Shown: piece after piece, positions 33,321 through 44,964 of the stretch | Layout of the letters: each line of letters opens with the position of its first letter | Numbering within the stretch: the first letter of the stretch is position 1 | Assembly: GCA_024195585.1 (NCBI GenBank) | Contig: SWBL01000022.1 | Location: 124,001-188,000, forward strand | Reading direction: 5' to 3' | DNA from: Aureobasidium sp. EXF-3400 | Taxonomy: Eukaryota; Ascomycota; Dothideomycetes; Dothideales; Saccotheciaceae | Length of the DNA stretch: 64,000 bases | Position numbers and translations under genes: made by a program | Notes under the pieces: generated by a model | Database searches by the model: none | Seen by the model: only the letters and a program-made list of their open reading frames with translations | Told to the model about the DNA's origin: nothing

Positions 33321-35663
33321 ATGAGCTTTGGCTGGTCCATTAGCGATGTCATCCTGCTCGCACAGTACAGCTGGAAAATATATGAAAGCTTCGCTGACGG
33401 CAGCTACAATGCTACCAGCGAGTACGAATGCTTCAAACAGGAATATCGACAAATAATTACCTGTCTTGAGAGGCTCATAAACGTCAGCCCCGACCTCGCC
33501 TCGCTCGCAGGTTTCGACGAAACATTTGGAGACACCATCAAGTTCATCGACAAGCACCGGGTTCTCACGGCGAAAACAACTCGTCCTTTGATTACCACTT
33601 TGCCACAAACGAGTAACAGAATCAAGGACTTTCTCGAGCGTGTCGGCTACGGGTACCAGACGGCGACATGGCCTATCTATCGTGAGGAGGCAGAGAAGCT
33701 TCATAGACAGCTTGATCGGGTTGTTGCTATTGCAACTCTACACGCAACGACGACGACCCTACACAACACTCAAGGCATCGAGAGACAGTCGGAAGACATC
33801 ATGCGTGCAGTGAAGTACAAGTTGGCAAGCTCTTTCTAGCAGTGTGCAATCTGACATACGTCTAGGTCCCTGAGCGACAAGGTCAACTTCATCCTGAAAA
33901 GGATCGCGCCAACATCAATCGCAAGCACAACTGCGATGGATTTGGACTACCTCACAACATTATCCCATATTAGCATCGATCAACCACACACACTACATCA
34001 AGTAGCTGCAAATGTGAATCGGAATGAGTCACCGACCGACATGCTTCAGCTGCTGCATCAGTTCTCGCAAAAGATGGAATTTCTGATCATGCGAGACTCT
34101 GGTGGAGTACGCTCGGAGTTTAGGCATCAAACATATAGCAGCCCAGGCTCTGTCCCAGCCGAGCGGATTGTACCTGTCCTTCAGCTTCTAGACAGTGCCC
34201 GCAGTGTTGTGGATACTGCACTCGGTCTTCCTCGTACCCAGAGTCACGTTCACGGGCGTTCGGCAAGCGTCAGTCTCGGCGTTCGTGCCGAAGATTGGGA
34301 TGTATTTGGACAATGGCTGAAATGGCATATGCTGCATGAGCCGACTCGTTCAACCCTCCCTGCACAACCTCGGAGAGTCGCCACAATAGAATCCTCCCCA
34401 CCCACAAGTCCGGGTGCTCTCGAAGTGCCTCGTCAACAACTCAGTGGACAGCTTCGAGCGGATATATCTCCATTAGGAAGTCCTCTTCCGGAGCCAGTCT
34501 TTACGCCCGGGGCCGATGCATTCTCGACACCAGGTACCGTGTTCACTTCCGCTAGCGGCGAAAGACGATTCTCATCAATTGACCTCGGAACTTCTTACGC
34601 CGAACAAAACACCCAGTTCGCTTTGCCTACATGGCCCGTGACTGTTGTTCTCGAGAACAAACGAACATTTGACGCTTTGTTGGAGATACTGATCTCCCCG
34701 TCTGGAGTGGTGGAGAAGCTTCGAAGCAAAACAAGAGACCAGAGATTCACGATATACCATGTAACAAATAGTGGCGCCAACCAAGTCAATGCCTTTGTCC
34801 CATGGATCGACAACAGTCGTGTACACAAGTCAAGCATAAACGAGGCCAGGCTTCAGTTCAAAGGCTCGCACCAAGTTATCATCAAGGATGAAAGAGCTCA
34901 CAAAAGCACGATATCCAACACCAGGCCTGTGTATAACTTCGAGGAATCCGAAGGCAGGTGCTGAACATCCGATTGTGCAAACAATGGGACGCTAACGAGT
35001 CTTATAGATTTACTGCATGTACAGGAACAACTGCTTGGTAAGAGTGTGGTCGCGACTATCGATGTTGTGCGAATATCAACACGTGCTGGCCAAGACCACT
35101 GCGCATCCGAGACTTTACGTGTTTTGGAGGACGCAGAGAGGCATAGATCACTTCTGTATTATGCTCACAGGATGCCGTCAAAATCGGCTAAGACCAATCC
35201 TGGCTTTGTCGAGTGGTCTTGTAAGTGGATAGTTTTCTTAAGCTTGTTGTTAGCGCTGACTGTACCCAGTGAATGATTTTGCAGAGATCAAGAAAGTGGA
35301 TAAGAGGAAGATGAGATTAACGTTCGGTCGCCGAGACAGTTTGCCACGCAGGTCAACAATCTGCAGTATCGATTCCGTTCTTTCACACGATTCGACGTCA
35401 AGCAACGACCCCCAAACAAGCATCACGGACCGCATCAAAGCGATCGATTGCGAATTCTACGATCAGGAAGGTACGATTACTTGAAATCTCATGTCGAAAT
35501 TCAAATACTGATTCATAGAGTAGACCGCGAAGCATTTGAGGAGTTGTGTAAACCGTCGTCTGCGCCTGTGTTTCGTATGCCTTTTAGACCTCGAGATCTG
35601 GGTATTGGTTCACCACTAGCGGAGTTGAGCATTGGACCACCACTTGCAGAACTGGAGGGATGA
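33321..35663 (+). CDS. Unrecognised multi-exon fungal protein (coiled-coil N-terminus)
   Basis: Five exons (33321-33814, 33866-34953, 35008-35220, 35270-35470, 35521-35663) give 712 residues. The N-terminus (MSFGWSISDVILLAQYSWKI, then an alpha-helical segment with TSEYECFKQEYRQIITCLERL) resembles the helical N-terminal regions of many uncharacterised fungal proteins, including those attached to STAND or ankyrin modules, but no NTPase follows. The middle (~residues 290-430) is Ser/Pro-rich. The region after residue ~430 (WPVTVVLENKRTFDALLEIL) looks folded. The C-terminus contains a near-duplicate GIGSPLAEL / SIGPPLAEL. Intron 2 seems to use a GC donor (AAG|GCAGGT); no GT donor keeps phase. Function unknown. 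Confidence 0.72.
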
Positions 35664-36249
35664 TTGAATCGAATGGCTGGTTGGTCATTCTTCATGACAA
35701 GCAAGTCACACTCGATCGTAGTCGTGAATGTCATGCGGCCACAATGCTTATCTTGTTCAACATCCGGTGTCTGCCGGACGACATCGATGTGAGAAGCCGT
35801 CACTTGCTGCGGCACCAATTGATCTCCAGCAGGTGCAAAGCGACTCTGACTAATCTACAAGCCACAAAACTGACGATTCAAGTTGGGAAATGCTTTTAGA
35901 GTCTGGATGGTGAAAGGCTAGGAAGAATTGTTGCTCGGATCGAGGTCTGGTTCCTGAGGTGGCAAGTAGTCGTTGAAGTCACATTGATGGAGGCAGGAGC
36001 GAATCTCGTATACTTAGCCGCCGAAGTTGGGCGGCACAGATCCGCTAGGTCAAGTTTGATACATCAGCACCAATGAACTCTTGACTGTTTATTCCGTGCC
36101 GCAGCAATGCGGCACAGCTCAAAGATACCGACATGTTGAAGTGTCTCTCAGGCCAGAGCTCATAATATGAAGATGGGCCGATCACCGAACATATCGCCTG
36201 CGGTCAGAGCGACCTGACTTCCTACCATACTTTCCAGCCTACCACCAGT
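35664..36249. other. Intergenic region, no gene seen
   Basis: About 0.6 kb between two plus-strand genes. The frame at 35660-35899 has no domain and is not supported as a gene. Confidence 0.5.
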
Positions 36250-37231
36250 ATGAAGGCAGCAACTCGACTGTGGCCAGCCATATTGATACTAGCATGCTTC
36301 TTCTTGATCAGAATATACTTGTGCCGCTCGCCGATCGCGAATGTAGTCCATAGCCCGGACATCGACTCATTCATCGATGTTGAATATGGAGCGTCAAGAG
36401 AGGTCAACGAAGCATTGAGACTGGCTCCAATGTCTGCGCTCGATGATGCGCAATCTCAGCATCGAGCCTCAGCTGCCGTAACCGCCACTACTCAGGACCA
36501 AACTCCAACTCCTACAACTAGCTCGAGCTCCATGGACCAGATCATTGTGATGGGCAGAGTAAACAGCGACGATACATCTTGGGTCGAAAAGCTTCCGATG
36601 TCTGTCATCTCGGCGATCTGGGCCTTTTCATACAACGAGTGCTGACATGGATCGCAGGTGGCAGAACGCTGTGTACTCGGTCGACAACGATACTTGGCCT
36701 TTGCACACTTCAAGAAACAAAGGGCGCGAGGCTAATGTCTATCTTACTTACCTGGTAGAAAACTACGAAAAGCTTCCCTCGACCATAGCATTTGTGCATC
36801 CTCACGAAGACGGCTATCCACGGGCATGGCATACAGATGCAGACAGTTATTCAAACCCCAAAAGCTTGTCGTCTCTCAGAACGGCTTTTGTACAGAGCAA
36901 TGGTTATGCCAATCTTCGTTGTATCGCCATCCCAGGCTGTCCAGACGATATTCAACCCTTCCGCGAAGAAGACGGTAATGAGGACAGAAGAGCCGAACAC
37001 GCGATTGCGGATGCGTGGAAACAGATCTTTGGGGACGACAACGTGCCTCACGTTATAGGCTCTCCATGCTGCGCTCAATTCGCCGTGTCGCGAGATCAAG
37101 TCCACAAGCGGCCCTTGGAATTCTATGTTGGTGCTTTGAAATGGCTGCATGATACACCTCTCGACGATGATACGAGTGGGCGTGTGTTTGAACACATATG
37201 GCACATTATCTTTGGCCAGGACCCGGTTTAG
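36250..37231 (+). CDS. DUF3431 family protein with N-terminal membrane anchor
   Basis: Two exons (36250-36599, 36658-37231) give 307 residues. A hydrophobic segment at residues ~7-22 (LWPAILILACFFLIRIYL) looks like a type-II signal anchor, followed by a Ser/Thr-rich stem. From residue ~98 the DUF3431 pattern is clear: VNSDDTSWVEKLPMWQNAVYSVDND across the intron, then NKGREANVYLTYLVENYEKLP, FVHPHEDGYPRAWHTD, GYANLRCIAIPGCP and a late CCAQFAVSRDQV. Related proteins look like Golgi glycosyltransferases (the stem plus the PCCAQF-type motif), but no activity is established to my knowledge. Splice ends are GTCTGT and CGCAG. Confidence 0.85.
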
Positions 37232-39712
37232 TAGGTTGATTTTAGAGTGCTGATTGAGGCATTGACTGACTGTACTTTATCACAGTTGTCCCGATCTGAA
37301 CCAATGTTACCACGATGTCTATGGAAGAGGTTAGCATATAAGAAATATGACGATATATGAGCCTGCAACGGCCATACTGATCAACGTCCATTTCGAGCCA
37401 AGACTACTGCAGGAGTAGAACATTTTGTGTATATATCATGAGCCCTGATCAACAGTGTTGTGATAACACTCTTACTTATCCACTGCGCAAAACAAGAAGA
37501 CAGATTGATGTTTTCTATAGTCACTCTTGGGTAAGAGTGCGCTGTCCCAGCCAAGATGCTTGGGTATAGGATCCGACACAGTCTCTCTGGACGGTGTTGT
37601 CCTGATGATAGCATGACAAGAGAGCGCTTTCGTATAACATGCTGACGATTGTTGCGGGCTTGTCCACAAGATCAATGATGCCGAGGTTGGCATCGCAAAC
37701 TCGGGTTTGCTACTGATTGTGTCAACAGTGACTTAGCTGCTTAGCTGATTGCTATACTCTAAACGAAGTTGGTCTCGGTATCTTTAATCCTAAAAAAATC
37801 CTTTGCCACTTCCTCTCCATCAGGTAGCCGGTGCCCGATGCTTGCATCAGTACGATACGCTGTTGACCTTTTGGATGGTGTTGTTTACTACTTCCTCAAG
37901 CTCATCAGCTTCTTCGATGTTGCAAGAATCACATAGTTTGTAATAGTCGTGTTACGCTGGTAATGCGACTATAGTTGTGAACCACTAGGAGATGATTTCA
38001 AGACCAACGAGCCTTTCCTCATCCCGATGTTCAAGAGCCGGAAAGGATATGTCTATCGTGACTGGCAAAATAGGTTCCGATGCTGTAGTCGAACAGACTC
38101 CATCGAAAGGCCTGGTGGAGTGTCCTGAGATGATCATCGACCATTTTAAATTGTACAAGCAGAGAAGTTGATGCGATCGTGACGGTGCAGTTTGAGGTGA
38201 TACTTGGATTCGTCTTCATATCTATGTCTTGGATAGATCCGGGATGCCGCACATGTTGACCTCTTATGATGATTACAGCAGACCGACAGAAACTGCTCGT
38301 TCATCGCTGAGATGAATCCCAATCGTCAGCGCGTAGAATATACAACAGTTTTCTAAGGATCAATGGAGGTTCCATGTATCCATTGGTAGCCGGTAGACCA
38401 AAGATGCTACCCATACCCGCGTAGGCTAGGTATCTGACGACGTAATTCATACCATAATATTTGGCAGCATCTTCGAGCAGTGGATCTCGGCCGAGACGAA
38501 GCTTCGTAATACTATTGGTACCCACAGGCCATAGGTCCGCTGATAAGGGAAAAAACAACCAGATGTTGGAATGTCGAAGTCAGAGTGACACCTGAATTGT
38601 CAACGGGGATCTTGAGAGATAACCCCACAGCGTGTTGCGTGTACTCTGATAGAGTTGGCGAGGCGTTGAAAGGAGAAGACAGTATCCGAGCATCTGCTTT
38701 TTTGCCTCGTACTGTCGCTGTGTCCTGGACGTATGACCGCTGACGGATCGCCGCACGATGGGCATGGACAACCTTATCATGATATTTGCTGTTCAAGGGG
38801 ATCAGGGACGCGATGCGATATTTGATCAAATTCGACTCTGAATCAAGGTCATTGCCGTCACACCCCTTATCACTGTACTGCGACGGTCAGTCTGTTTGAG
38901 AATGCGCATTTTGAGGACTTGCAACAAATTTGGCAGATACATGCCAAATCTAACGAAGAGGGGACGAAAGCGAGAAGCGAAATGATTGCGCTCTCCTCAT
39001 ATTTGATCAATTCATGTCTGTTCACTTGGTGAGTATATTGTGTTCAAATCCCGAGCCTGGACCTTGGTATCATTGGCCCATATTTTAAGGTTCACTTTCC
39101 CCCATGTTCCCCTCAAGGCTTCGCGTGTCCTCTTTATAGCCGGACCAATCAGATCGAGAGAAGCAATCTGCGGCGAGAAAGCTTCTCCATGACAAAGACG
39201 ACATAGCCGGACGTGCAGATGAGCAGTTGAGCTTCATCAAACACCAACTGAGGCGCTCCTTAGGATGCAACCATTTAATGAAAGCCAAGCAGAGGTCAGG
39301 CCTGATGCCTGAATCACATCGTATCATTGCATGAGGGCACGAGGAAGGAGTAATCACTGAACCCGAAGAGGAAGGTCATGGTGGTACGGTATCACAAAGA
39401 TAACCCCTCGGGATCCTTTGTGTGTGAGCATAGGATTTGTAGGAACGATTATCGGCCGGTCACCTGCGGTCATCCGACGCCACTCGCTACTACACTTCAT
39501 TGACCGAGGCTTATCGAAGATAAGTACGTCCCCAAGCCGTAAGTGGCGTCTTCTTCTGGACGAGGAGAGCTTATCATTGGAACGTTGCGCTCGGCGGATT
39601 CTTGCATTCCGTGAGGCATCTTATTTCCCGCAGCCCCCGAGAGACATCAAAACAAGGGTGGCCGCAGTCGCACTTCTAACCCACGTTTTCTCACTAATCG
39701 TCTGTCGCAAAC
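37232..39712. other. 2.5-kb intergenic region with possible gene relic
   Basis: No intact gene. Overlapping minus-strand frames at 38512-38829 and 38301-38558 read somewhat protein-like (for example KYYGMNYVVRYLAYAG) but are offset by a frame and have no recognised domain, so they could be a decayed exon pair. The remainder is AT-leaning non-coding sequence. Confidence 0.45.
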
Positions 39713-41732
39713 ATGAGTGACGAAGAAATCAAAGGCTACGGCGAAAAGCACCCGCGCCATGGAACGCTCGGCGACCATATGCATGGTCACCAAATGGGCA
39801 ACGACCCTGAAGTCCACGACCTGGTGGTTGGCGACCAAAATGAGCTTCACCGTGAGCTCAAGGGCAGACACATGCAGATGATTGCCATGTAAGTTTGCCA
39901 CCACTTTTTGTATTGATGTATAGTGGGTGCTAATCAGAATGTTAGTGGTGGTGCAATCGGTGCCGGTCTGTTCGTTGGTTCTGCCAGTGCATTCCAAACT
40001 GGTGGACCCGCCTCTGTGTTCATCGGTTTCATGGTCGTTGGTGAGTGAAGTCTTGCAATAATCACAATGCGCTTGCTAACTGTTCCAAGGTATCCAAGTG
40101 TATGATCTCGGCCATCTTCTTTACCATTAATCTCGACTAACATGACTATCCAGATACCTCATGATGCAAGCTCTCGCAGAATTGACCGTCCTATATCCTA
40201 TCAACGGAGCTTTCTGCATGTACATCTGTCGCTTTGTCGACCCATCGTTCGGTTTCGCTTGCGCTTGGGAATACGCCATCAGTTGGCTGACAGTCCTTCC
40301 TTACGAAATCTCCGCCGCTGTCAACATCATCCATTATTGGCCAGGATCTGAGAACGTCAACGCCGCTGCTTTCATTGTCCCATTGTTGGTCGCTCTCGTC
40401 ATCATTCAGTTCTTCGGTGTGCGCGGATACGCAGAGGTTGAATATGCCCTCAGTCTGATGAAGATCCTCGCCTGTCTCGGATTCATGATTCTTGGTATCA
40501 TTATCGATGTCGGTGGTGTTCCAGGCGACCCGAGAGGCTATATCGGAGGAGAATACTGGTTCGTCTCAAAGACTCGAGAATTTTGAGCAGAAAGACTAAC
40601 ACATTGGGAACCAGGCACGCACCTTACTCGAACAATGGTTTCCTCAGCGGCTTCCATGGCTTCTGCAGCGTCTTCGTCACTGCGGCCTTTGCCTACACTG
40701 GCACTGAATTGACCGGTCTGGCTGCAGCTGAGACTATTGACCCCAAGAAAGAAATCCCCAAGGCCTCAAAACAGGTTATCTACCGTATCCTGATCTTCTA
40801 CGGAGTCAACCTCCTGCTCGTTGGCTTGATTGTACCAGCGAACAGCGATGCATACAACGGTCCTGGTTCTTCGTCTCGCCACTCCCCCTTCGTCATTGCA
40901 ATTCAGCTTGCTGGCATTAAGGTCCTTCCATCCATCTTCAACGCCGTCATCCTCATCGCCGTCATGAGTGTCGCGAATTCTTGTACATTCGGCTCCACCA
41001 GAACAATCCAGGCTTTGGCTGCAAACGGTAAGTGAAAGATGAACTTTATATCACCTGCATATACTGATTGTGATTGAAGGCATGGCGCCGAAATTCTTAG
41101 CGTATGTCGATAAGAAGGGTCGTCCCGTCAATGTCATCATCCTCCAGCTGCTCTTCGGATGTCTTGCATTCATCAACCTGGCGCCAAGTGGTGGAGACAT
41201 TTTCAACTGGCTCTTGGCCTTGTCAGGTCTTTCGATTCTGTTCATCTACGGTGGTATCGGCCTTGCCCATGTTCGATTCCGCAAGGCTTGGTAAGCAATA
41301 ACCCACTTATCTTTTGTTTCATGTCTAACCATCAGCAGGAAAGCCAATGGTCGTACGCTCGACGAGCTGCCTTACAAGGCTGCTTTCGGCGTTTGGGGCT
41401 CGTACATCGTAATGCTCGTTACCGTACTCGCTCTCCTTGCCCAGTTCTATGTTGCACTTTATCCCCCCGGTGGCACCCCTCTGGACCCTACTACTTGGTT
41501 CCAGGCTTACCTCGCCGGTCCTCTGCTTGTCTTCCTCTATCTAGGTTGGAAGATCTACAGTTGGTTTGTCAGACCAGCAGACAGACCGCTATTCATCAGA
41601 ACAAGGGACATTGATATCCTTACTGGCATGAGAGATCTCCAAACCGACAGAATCGAGTCCGAATTCGTTGATCAAAAGACCAAGAAGGGTCCCGTGGGAT
41701 ACATCAAGGGAATCTTCGGTGCTGTTTTCTAA
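39713..41732 (+). CDS. Amino-acid permease, APC/YAT family
   Basis: Seven exons (39713-39888, 39946-40040, 40090-40099, 40154-40558, 40615-41027, 41080-41290, 41339-41732) give 567 residues. After a hydrophilic N-tail comes the YAT signature (ELKGRHMQMIAIGGAIGAGLF then VGSASAFQTGGPAS), MQALAELTVLYPINGAF, AFAYTGTELTGLAAAE, NSCTFGSTRTIQALAANG and APKFLAYVDKKGRPV. Twelve helices fit. These plasma-membrane proton symporters import amino acids; specificity is not predictable. Exon 3 is only 10 nt, and the phase demands it: skipping it causes an immediate frameshift and stop. Introns are 48-56 nt. Confidence 0.93.
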
Positions 41733-42703
41733 GCTAGGGCTGCGGTCCTGGAACACGAGAATGTGGCTGCACTGTTCCTAGACAGCATTATCACATTCCC
41801 CAGAATAATTGGACATTTCTACTCTCATAAGTCAGGTCTCTATCTGCTGCTGGGGTAGAGATGGATCATTTTCAAGCTCAAGCACAAGCACCTCTTGCTA
41901 TGCTGCTGTACATAAAATCATCCTTTGTAATAACCAAAGTTTTCTGCTCAAACTCCAATCACTTCGTATGTGACACTTGCAAAAATTTCCTTCCCTAGCA
42001 GAGGAACTCTGTTAAAATTGTTTAATGCCTCAAGTTTTCTGGTAACGATTGTTGGCTCGTCCGAGTGACTTCCTCAAGCTGAGTGACTTCTGACCAGGGA
42101 AAGTTTAGCCGAGACTTTTTCAAATCCCTCCAACTGCTCTTTCGTCTTCTGTTCCCGTTCCAATTCTAGATCCCGACCAACGACATGAACTTTATGTTCT
42201 GTCACCGAGATTCGGTCTCGAAATACGGGACAGCCATGGGACGCGTCAGCAACTGGTAGGCTGGATGAATATATGCCGCACCCGCAGTGTATCTGGACGA
42301 CCGAACGCGAGGGCGCCTGAGGAAGGGGCTGTGTTGGTTGTTGCAATTCTCCACCCAACACAAAACACGAGCTTGTAGTAACAGCGCAATGTCGCATGCA
42401 CTCGAGTGAAAGATTTTTGAGATAGCAGAGCAGGATGCGATGGGTTAACTATCACATTACAACATCGGTTGGTCTACAACTTCACGCACTGGGCGTCCGA
42501 TCGGACCAACACCAACTCACCAACACTCAAATCCTGGCACGAACGCCGCCATGAACATAGCTTGTTGAAAGAGTCAGGTAGGCTGAGTGCTAGTAGACGA
42601 GAACAACAGTAATGTATGCGGCGGAAAGACTGACCCTTATATCTCGAGCAAGTATATCATTGCAAACATTAGATCTGATACACCGTATCAACGAAGAGCC
42701 GAC
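41733..42703. other. Intergenic region, no gene seen
   Basis: About 0.97 kb between two plus-strand genes. The frame of the next gene is open back to 42587 but contains no earlier ATG. No other feature recognised. Confidence 0.5.
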
Positions 42704-43903
42704 ATGAGAGTTCCTATTGACCTCTCGCCCTCAGTACCGGCTGCATATCTTGCAACCGCAAGTCTAGCCTTCTACATCCTTTTGAACATCCCACAACAAC
42801 TTCGGAATCTATGCTTCCCGATCTTCTTGGTGCCTGCATGGCGAGCTTTTGCTACAGCCGGATGCTTCACTTGGCCGACTTCCCTGTCCGGGATCTGGGG
42901 ACTTGCCGTTCTGATATGGATAGCACATATCATTGGCTTGCTGTACATCGACAAGATACCATCGCAGAGCAAGAGCAGAAAACAATGGGACATCAAGGCC
43001 GCTTACAAGCTTCTTTTTGATGTTCGCCATCTCGTTGCAAATCGGACAGCCCCTCCATCGGGTGCTGCATCGACTTCCAGAAAGACTCTGCTTACCTTTG
43101 TCGCATCTCGCCTCTTCAAGCTTGTTGTGTACTGGCAGCTTACAGCACATCTGTTTACTCCTCTCATACCAACAATATTCGGTCCCCTCGAATCATGGGA
43201 ATTCGACCAATATGCCCAAACTTACTTCCGCCGATTACCGATGTTCGAAACTCCAGAGCTGGTCACGGTACGCGAAACTTGGATTCGAGTTGTCTTTACA
43301 TTCCGCTGGATTTGGCTCAACTTCGTCGACGTCGATGCCGCACATACTTTCTTGAGCATCATCTTTGTTGGTGTATTACAACTTGACTCACCTGAAGAGT
43401 GGCCGTCTATGTTTGGAAGTCCTTTGGAGGCTTACAGTCTTCGTCGTTACTGGGGAAGATTCTGGCATCGCCTGGTGTACAGACCTTACCTCGGTCTTGC
43501 AAGCGTGGTAGCTGGAAGACTGCATGTGCGTAGCTTGGGTCCTAGAATCGAGAAGGCTTTCCTCGCCTGTCTGATCTTTCTGATCTCTGGTCTGGCTCAT
43601 GCTATCGTATCTCTTCACAGTGGTAACTTCGTCGAGGCTGTCGACGATGTTGCTTTCTATTGCATCAATTTTGCCGCCATCGCCGCGGAAGGAGTGATTA
43701 GGGATCTTGCTTCACCGATTCGAAGAATTCTGCCTAGCTGGTTCTGCAAGATTATTGGTTTCGTCTGGGTGTTCACGTTCTGGTTCTGGGCAGCACCAAA
43801 ATGGGCTTATCACGAGGTGCATGAGGAACTCCTCAACGAGATGGAAAGAAGAAATAGAGCGCAGGGATTAAGGTTATTCACAGGGTTGCTGGGTGGGGAG
43901 TAG
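42704..43903 (+). CDS. Wax-synthase-domain (MBOAT_2) membrane acyltransferase
   Basis: A single-exon 399-residue multi-pass protein. It carries the wax-synthase motif EEWPSMFGSPLEAYSLRRYW followed by GRFWHRLVYRPY, and downstream FLISGLAHAIVS, whose His is the expected catalytic residue of MBOAT enzymes. About eight hydrophobic helices are visible. Fungal proteins with this domain include the trichothecene and terpenoid O-acetyltransferases as well as uncharacterised enzymes; the acyl acceptor is unknown here, and no secondary-metabolite backbone gene lies nearby. The start is the first ATG in the frame. Confidence 0.85.
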   Translation: MRVPIDLSPSVPAAYLATASLAFYILLNIPQQLRNLCFPIFLVPAWRAFATAGCFTWPTSLSGIWGLAVLIWIAHIIGLLYIDKIPSQSKSRKQWDIKAAYKLLFDVRHLVANRTAPPSGAASTSRKTLLTFVASRLFKLVVYWQLTAHLFTPLIPTIFGPLESWEFDQYAQTYFRRLPMFETPELVTVRETWIRVVFTFRWIWLNFVDVDAAHTFLSIIFVGVLQLDSPEEWPSMFGSPLEAYSLRRYWGRFWHRLVYRPYLGLASVVAGRLHVRSLGPRIEKAFLACLIFLISGLAHAIVSLHSGNFVEAVDDVAFYCINFAAIAAEGVIRDLASPIRRILPSWFCKIIGFVWVFTFWFWAAPKWAYHEVHEELLNEMERRNRAQGLRLFTGLLGGE

Positions 43904-44523
43904 TTTATAACATTCATAGAGACGCGTATAGATACTTCAGACTCCATACTCGGCACTTGAATGTTGAATTAAGCATACTCATGGAAGTACCTTCAGCTGT
44001 CATCTGTGATGTTTCAAGCATAATCACGCTGACAAGAGTGTAATCAATCAACACACTTTCCACCCACATGGTACTTTGGTACAGTACCTGCGTTCTTGGC
44101 AGGGTGCTCCTCTGTCTGACATGTAGTTTATTTCGACCTCCTCCCTCGACTGCCAGTCCGAGTATTTAATGACTCTGTCAAGATACTAGCACTAAAACAT
44201 AAATCTCAGATCCAATGGGATTATTTGTTACAACTCAAATATTGTCATTTGTTAGCTTGGATGATGATCATGATGCATGAGAGTCAGGGAATCACAAGGC
44301 ACAGAGGATCGAAGAGTATGTTAAGAACCATGCATGGTAGGTTATATATAAGAGAGAACTAGCAGATACGAAAGCGGAAACAAAAAGAAAAATCAAAAAT
44401 CAAATGACAACCAAGGAAATTCTATCATCTGCTTCCACCACCACTGCCCTGCGATAGGCCAGTCCCCGAATCACAATCAGATCTGAACTGGTTGTCGAAA
44501 GTCGTGTGTATCGATCGTTCCAC
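43904..44523. other. Convergent 3' intergenic region
   Basis: About 0.6 kb between the convergent acyltransferase and small secreted protein genes. AT-rich; no gene seen. Confidence 0.5.
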
Positions 44524-44964
44524 TTAGTGGAAGTAGGACTGGAGCTGATGAAGCTCGTCATCAGTAAGACCGCTGAATCTGAGAGAGTCGGCACCAAGAG
44601 GAACAGGGTAGCCAGCATTGTAGCTGCCAGTCAAGACAGTAGCAAGGACCATGCAAGTAGAAGGCACACCAGCGACCTGGAAGCTACCAGGACCAGCAGG
44701 AGTGAAGCTGAGCTTAGCACCGCTGAGAGACTCGTGGCACATGTCGTAGTTGTACTGAGGAACAGAGTCGAGAGGGTCGGTTTGGCGACGCTCGTGAATA
44801 CCGCGGCGACCGATGGCACCACCGACCACACCACCGAGGAACTGGGCACCGGCGCCCAATACACCGTCTCCAGTGAAGCCTTTACCGTGAAGGCCCTTCT
44901 TGGCTTCGACGGAGGTGGCAAGGACCATGGTGAGGGAGATGAGGGCGTTGATGGAGAACTGCAT
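44524..44964 (-). CDS. Small secreted protein
   Basis: A 146-residue single-exon protein. It starts with a signal peptide (MQFSINALISLTMVLATSVEA), then a Gly-rich stretch (GDGVLGAGAQFLGGVVGGAIG), a dibasic HERR that may be a Kex2 site, and a compact C-terminal part with two cysteines (YDMCHES ... PSTCMVLAT) that could form one disulphide. No known domain is recognised; the size and secretion signal fit the broad class of fungal small secreted or effector-like proteins. The frame is open well upstream, but this is the first ATG and it alone produces a signal peptide. Confidence 0.78.
   Translation of the reverse strand: MQFSINALISLTMVLATSVEAKKGLHGKGFTGDGVLGAGAQFLGGVVGGAIGRRGIHERRQTDPLDSVPQYNYDMCHESLSGAKLSFTPAGPGSFQVAGVPSTCMVLATVLTGSYNAGYPVPLGADSLRFSGLTDDELHQLQSYFH

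Noticed and set aside
39038..39060. A box-B-like GTTCAAATCCC suggesting another tRNA
   Set aside because: No T-stem pairs around it, and no acceptor stem or anticodon arm can be drawn.
40041..40153. One long intron in the permease joining exon 2 directly to exon 4
   Set aside because: The join shifts the frame and gives a stop within a few codons, while the 10-nt exon restores a conserved family motif.
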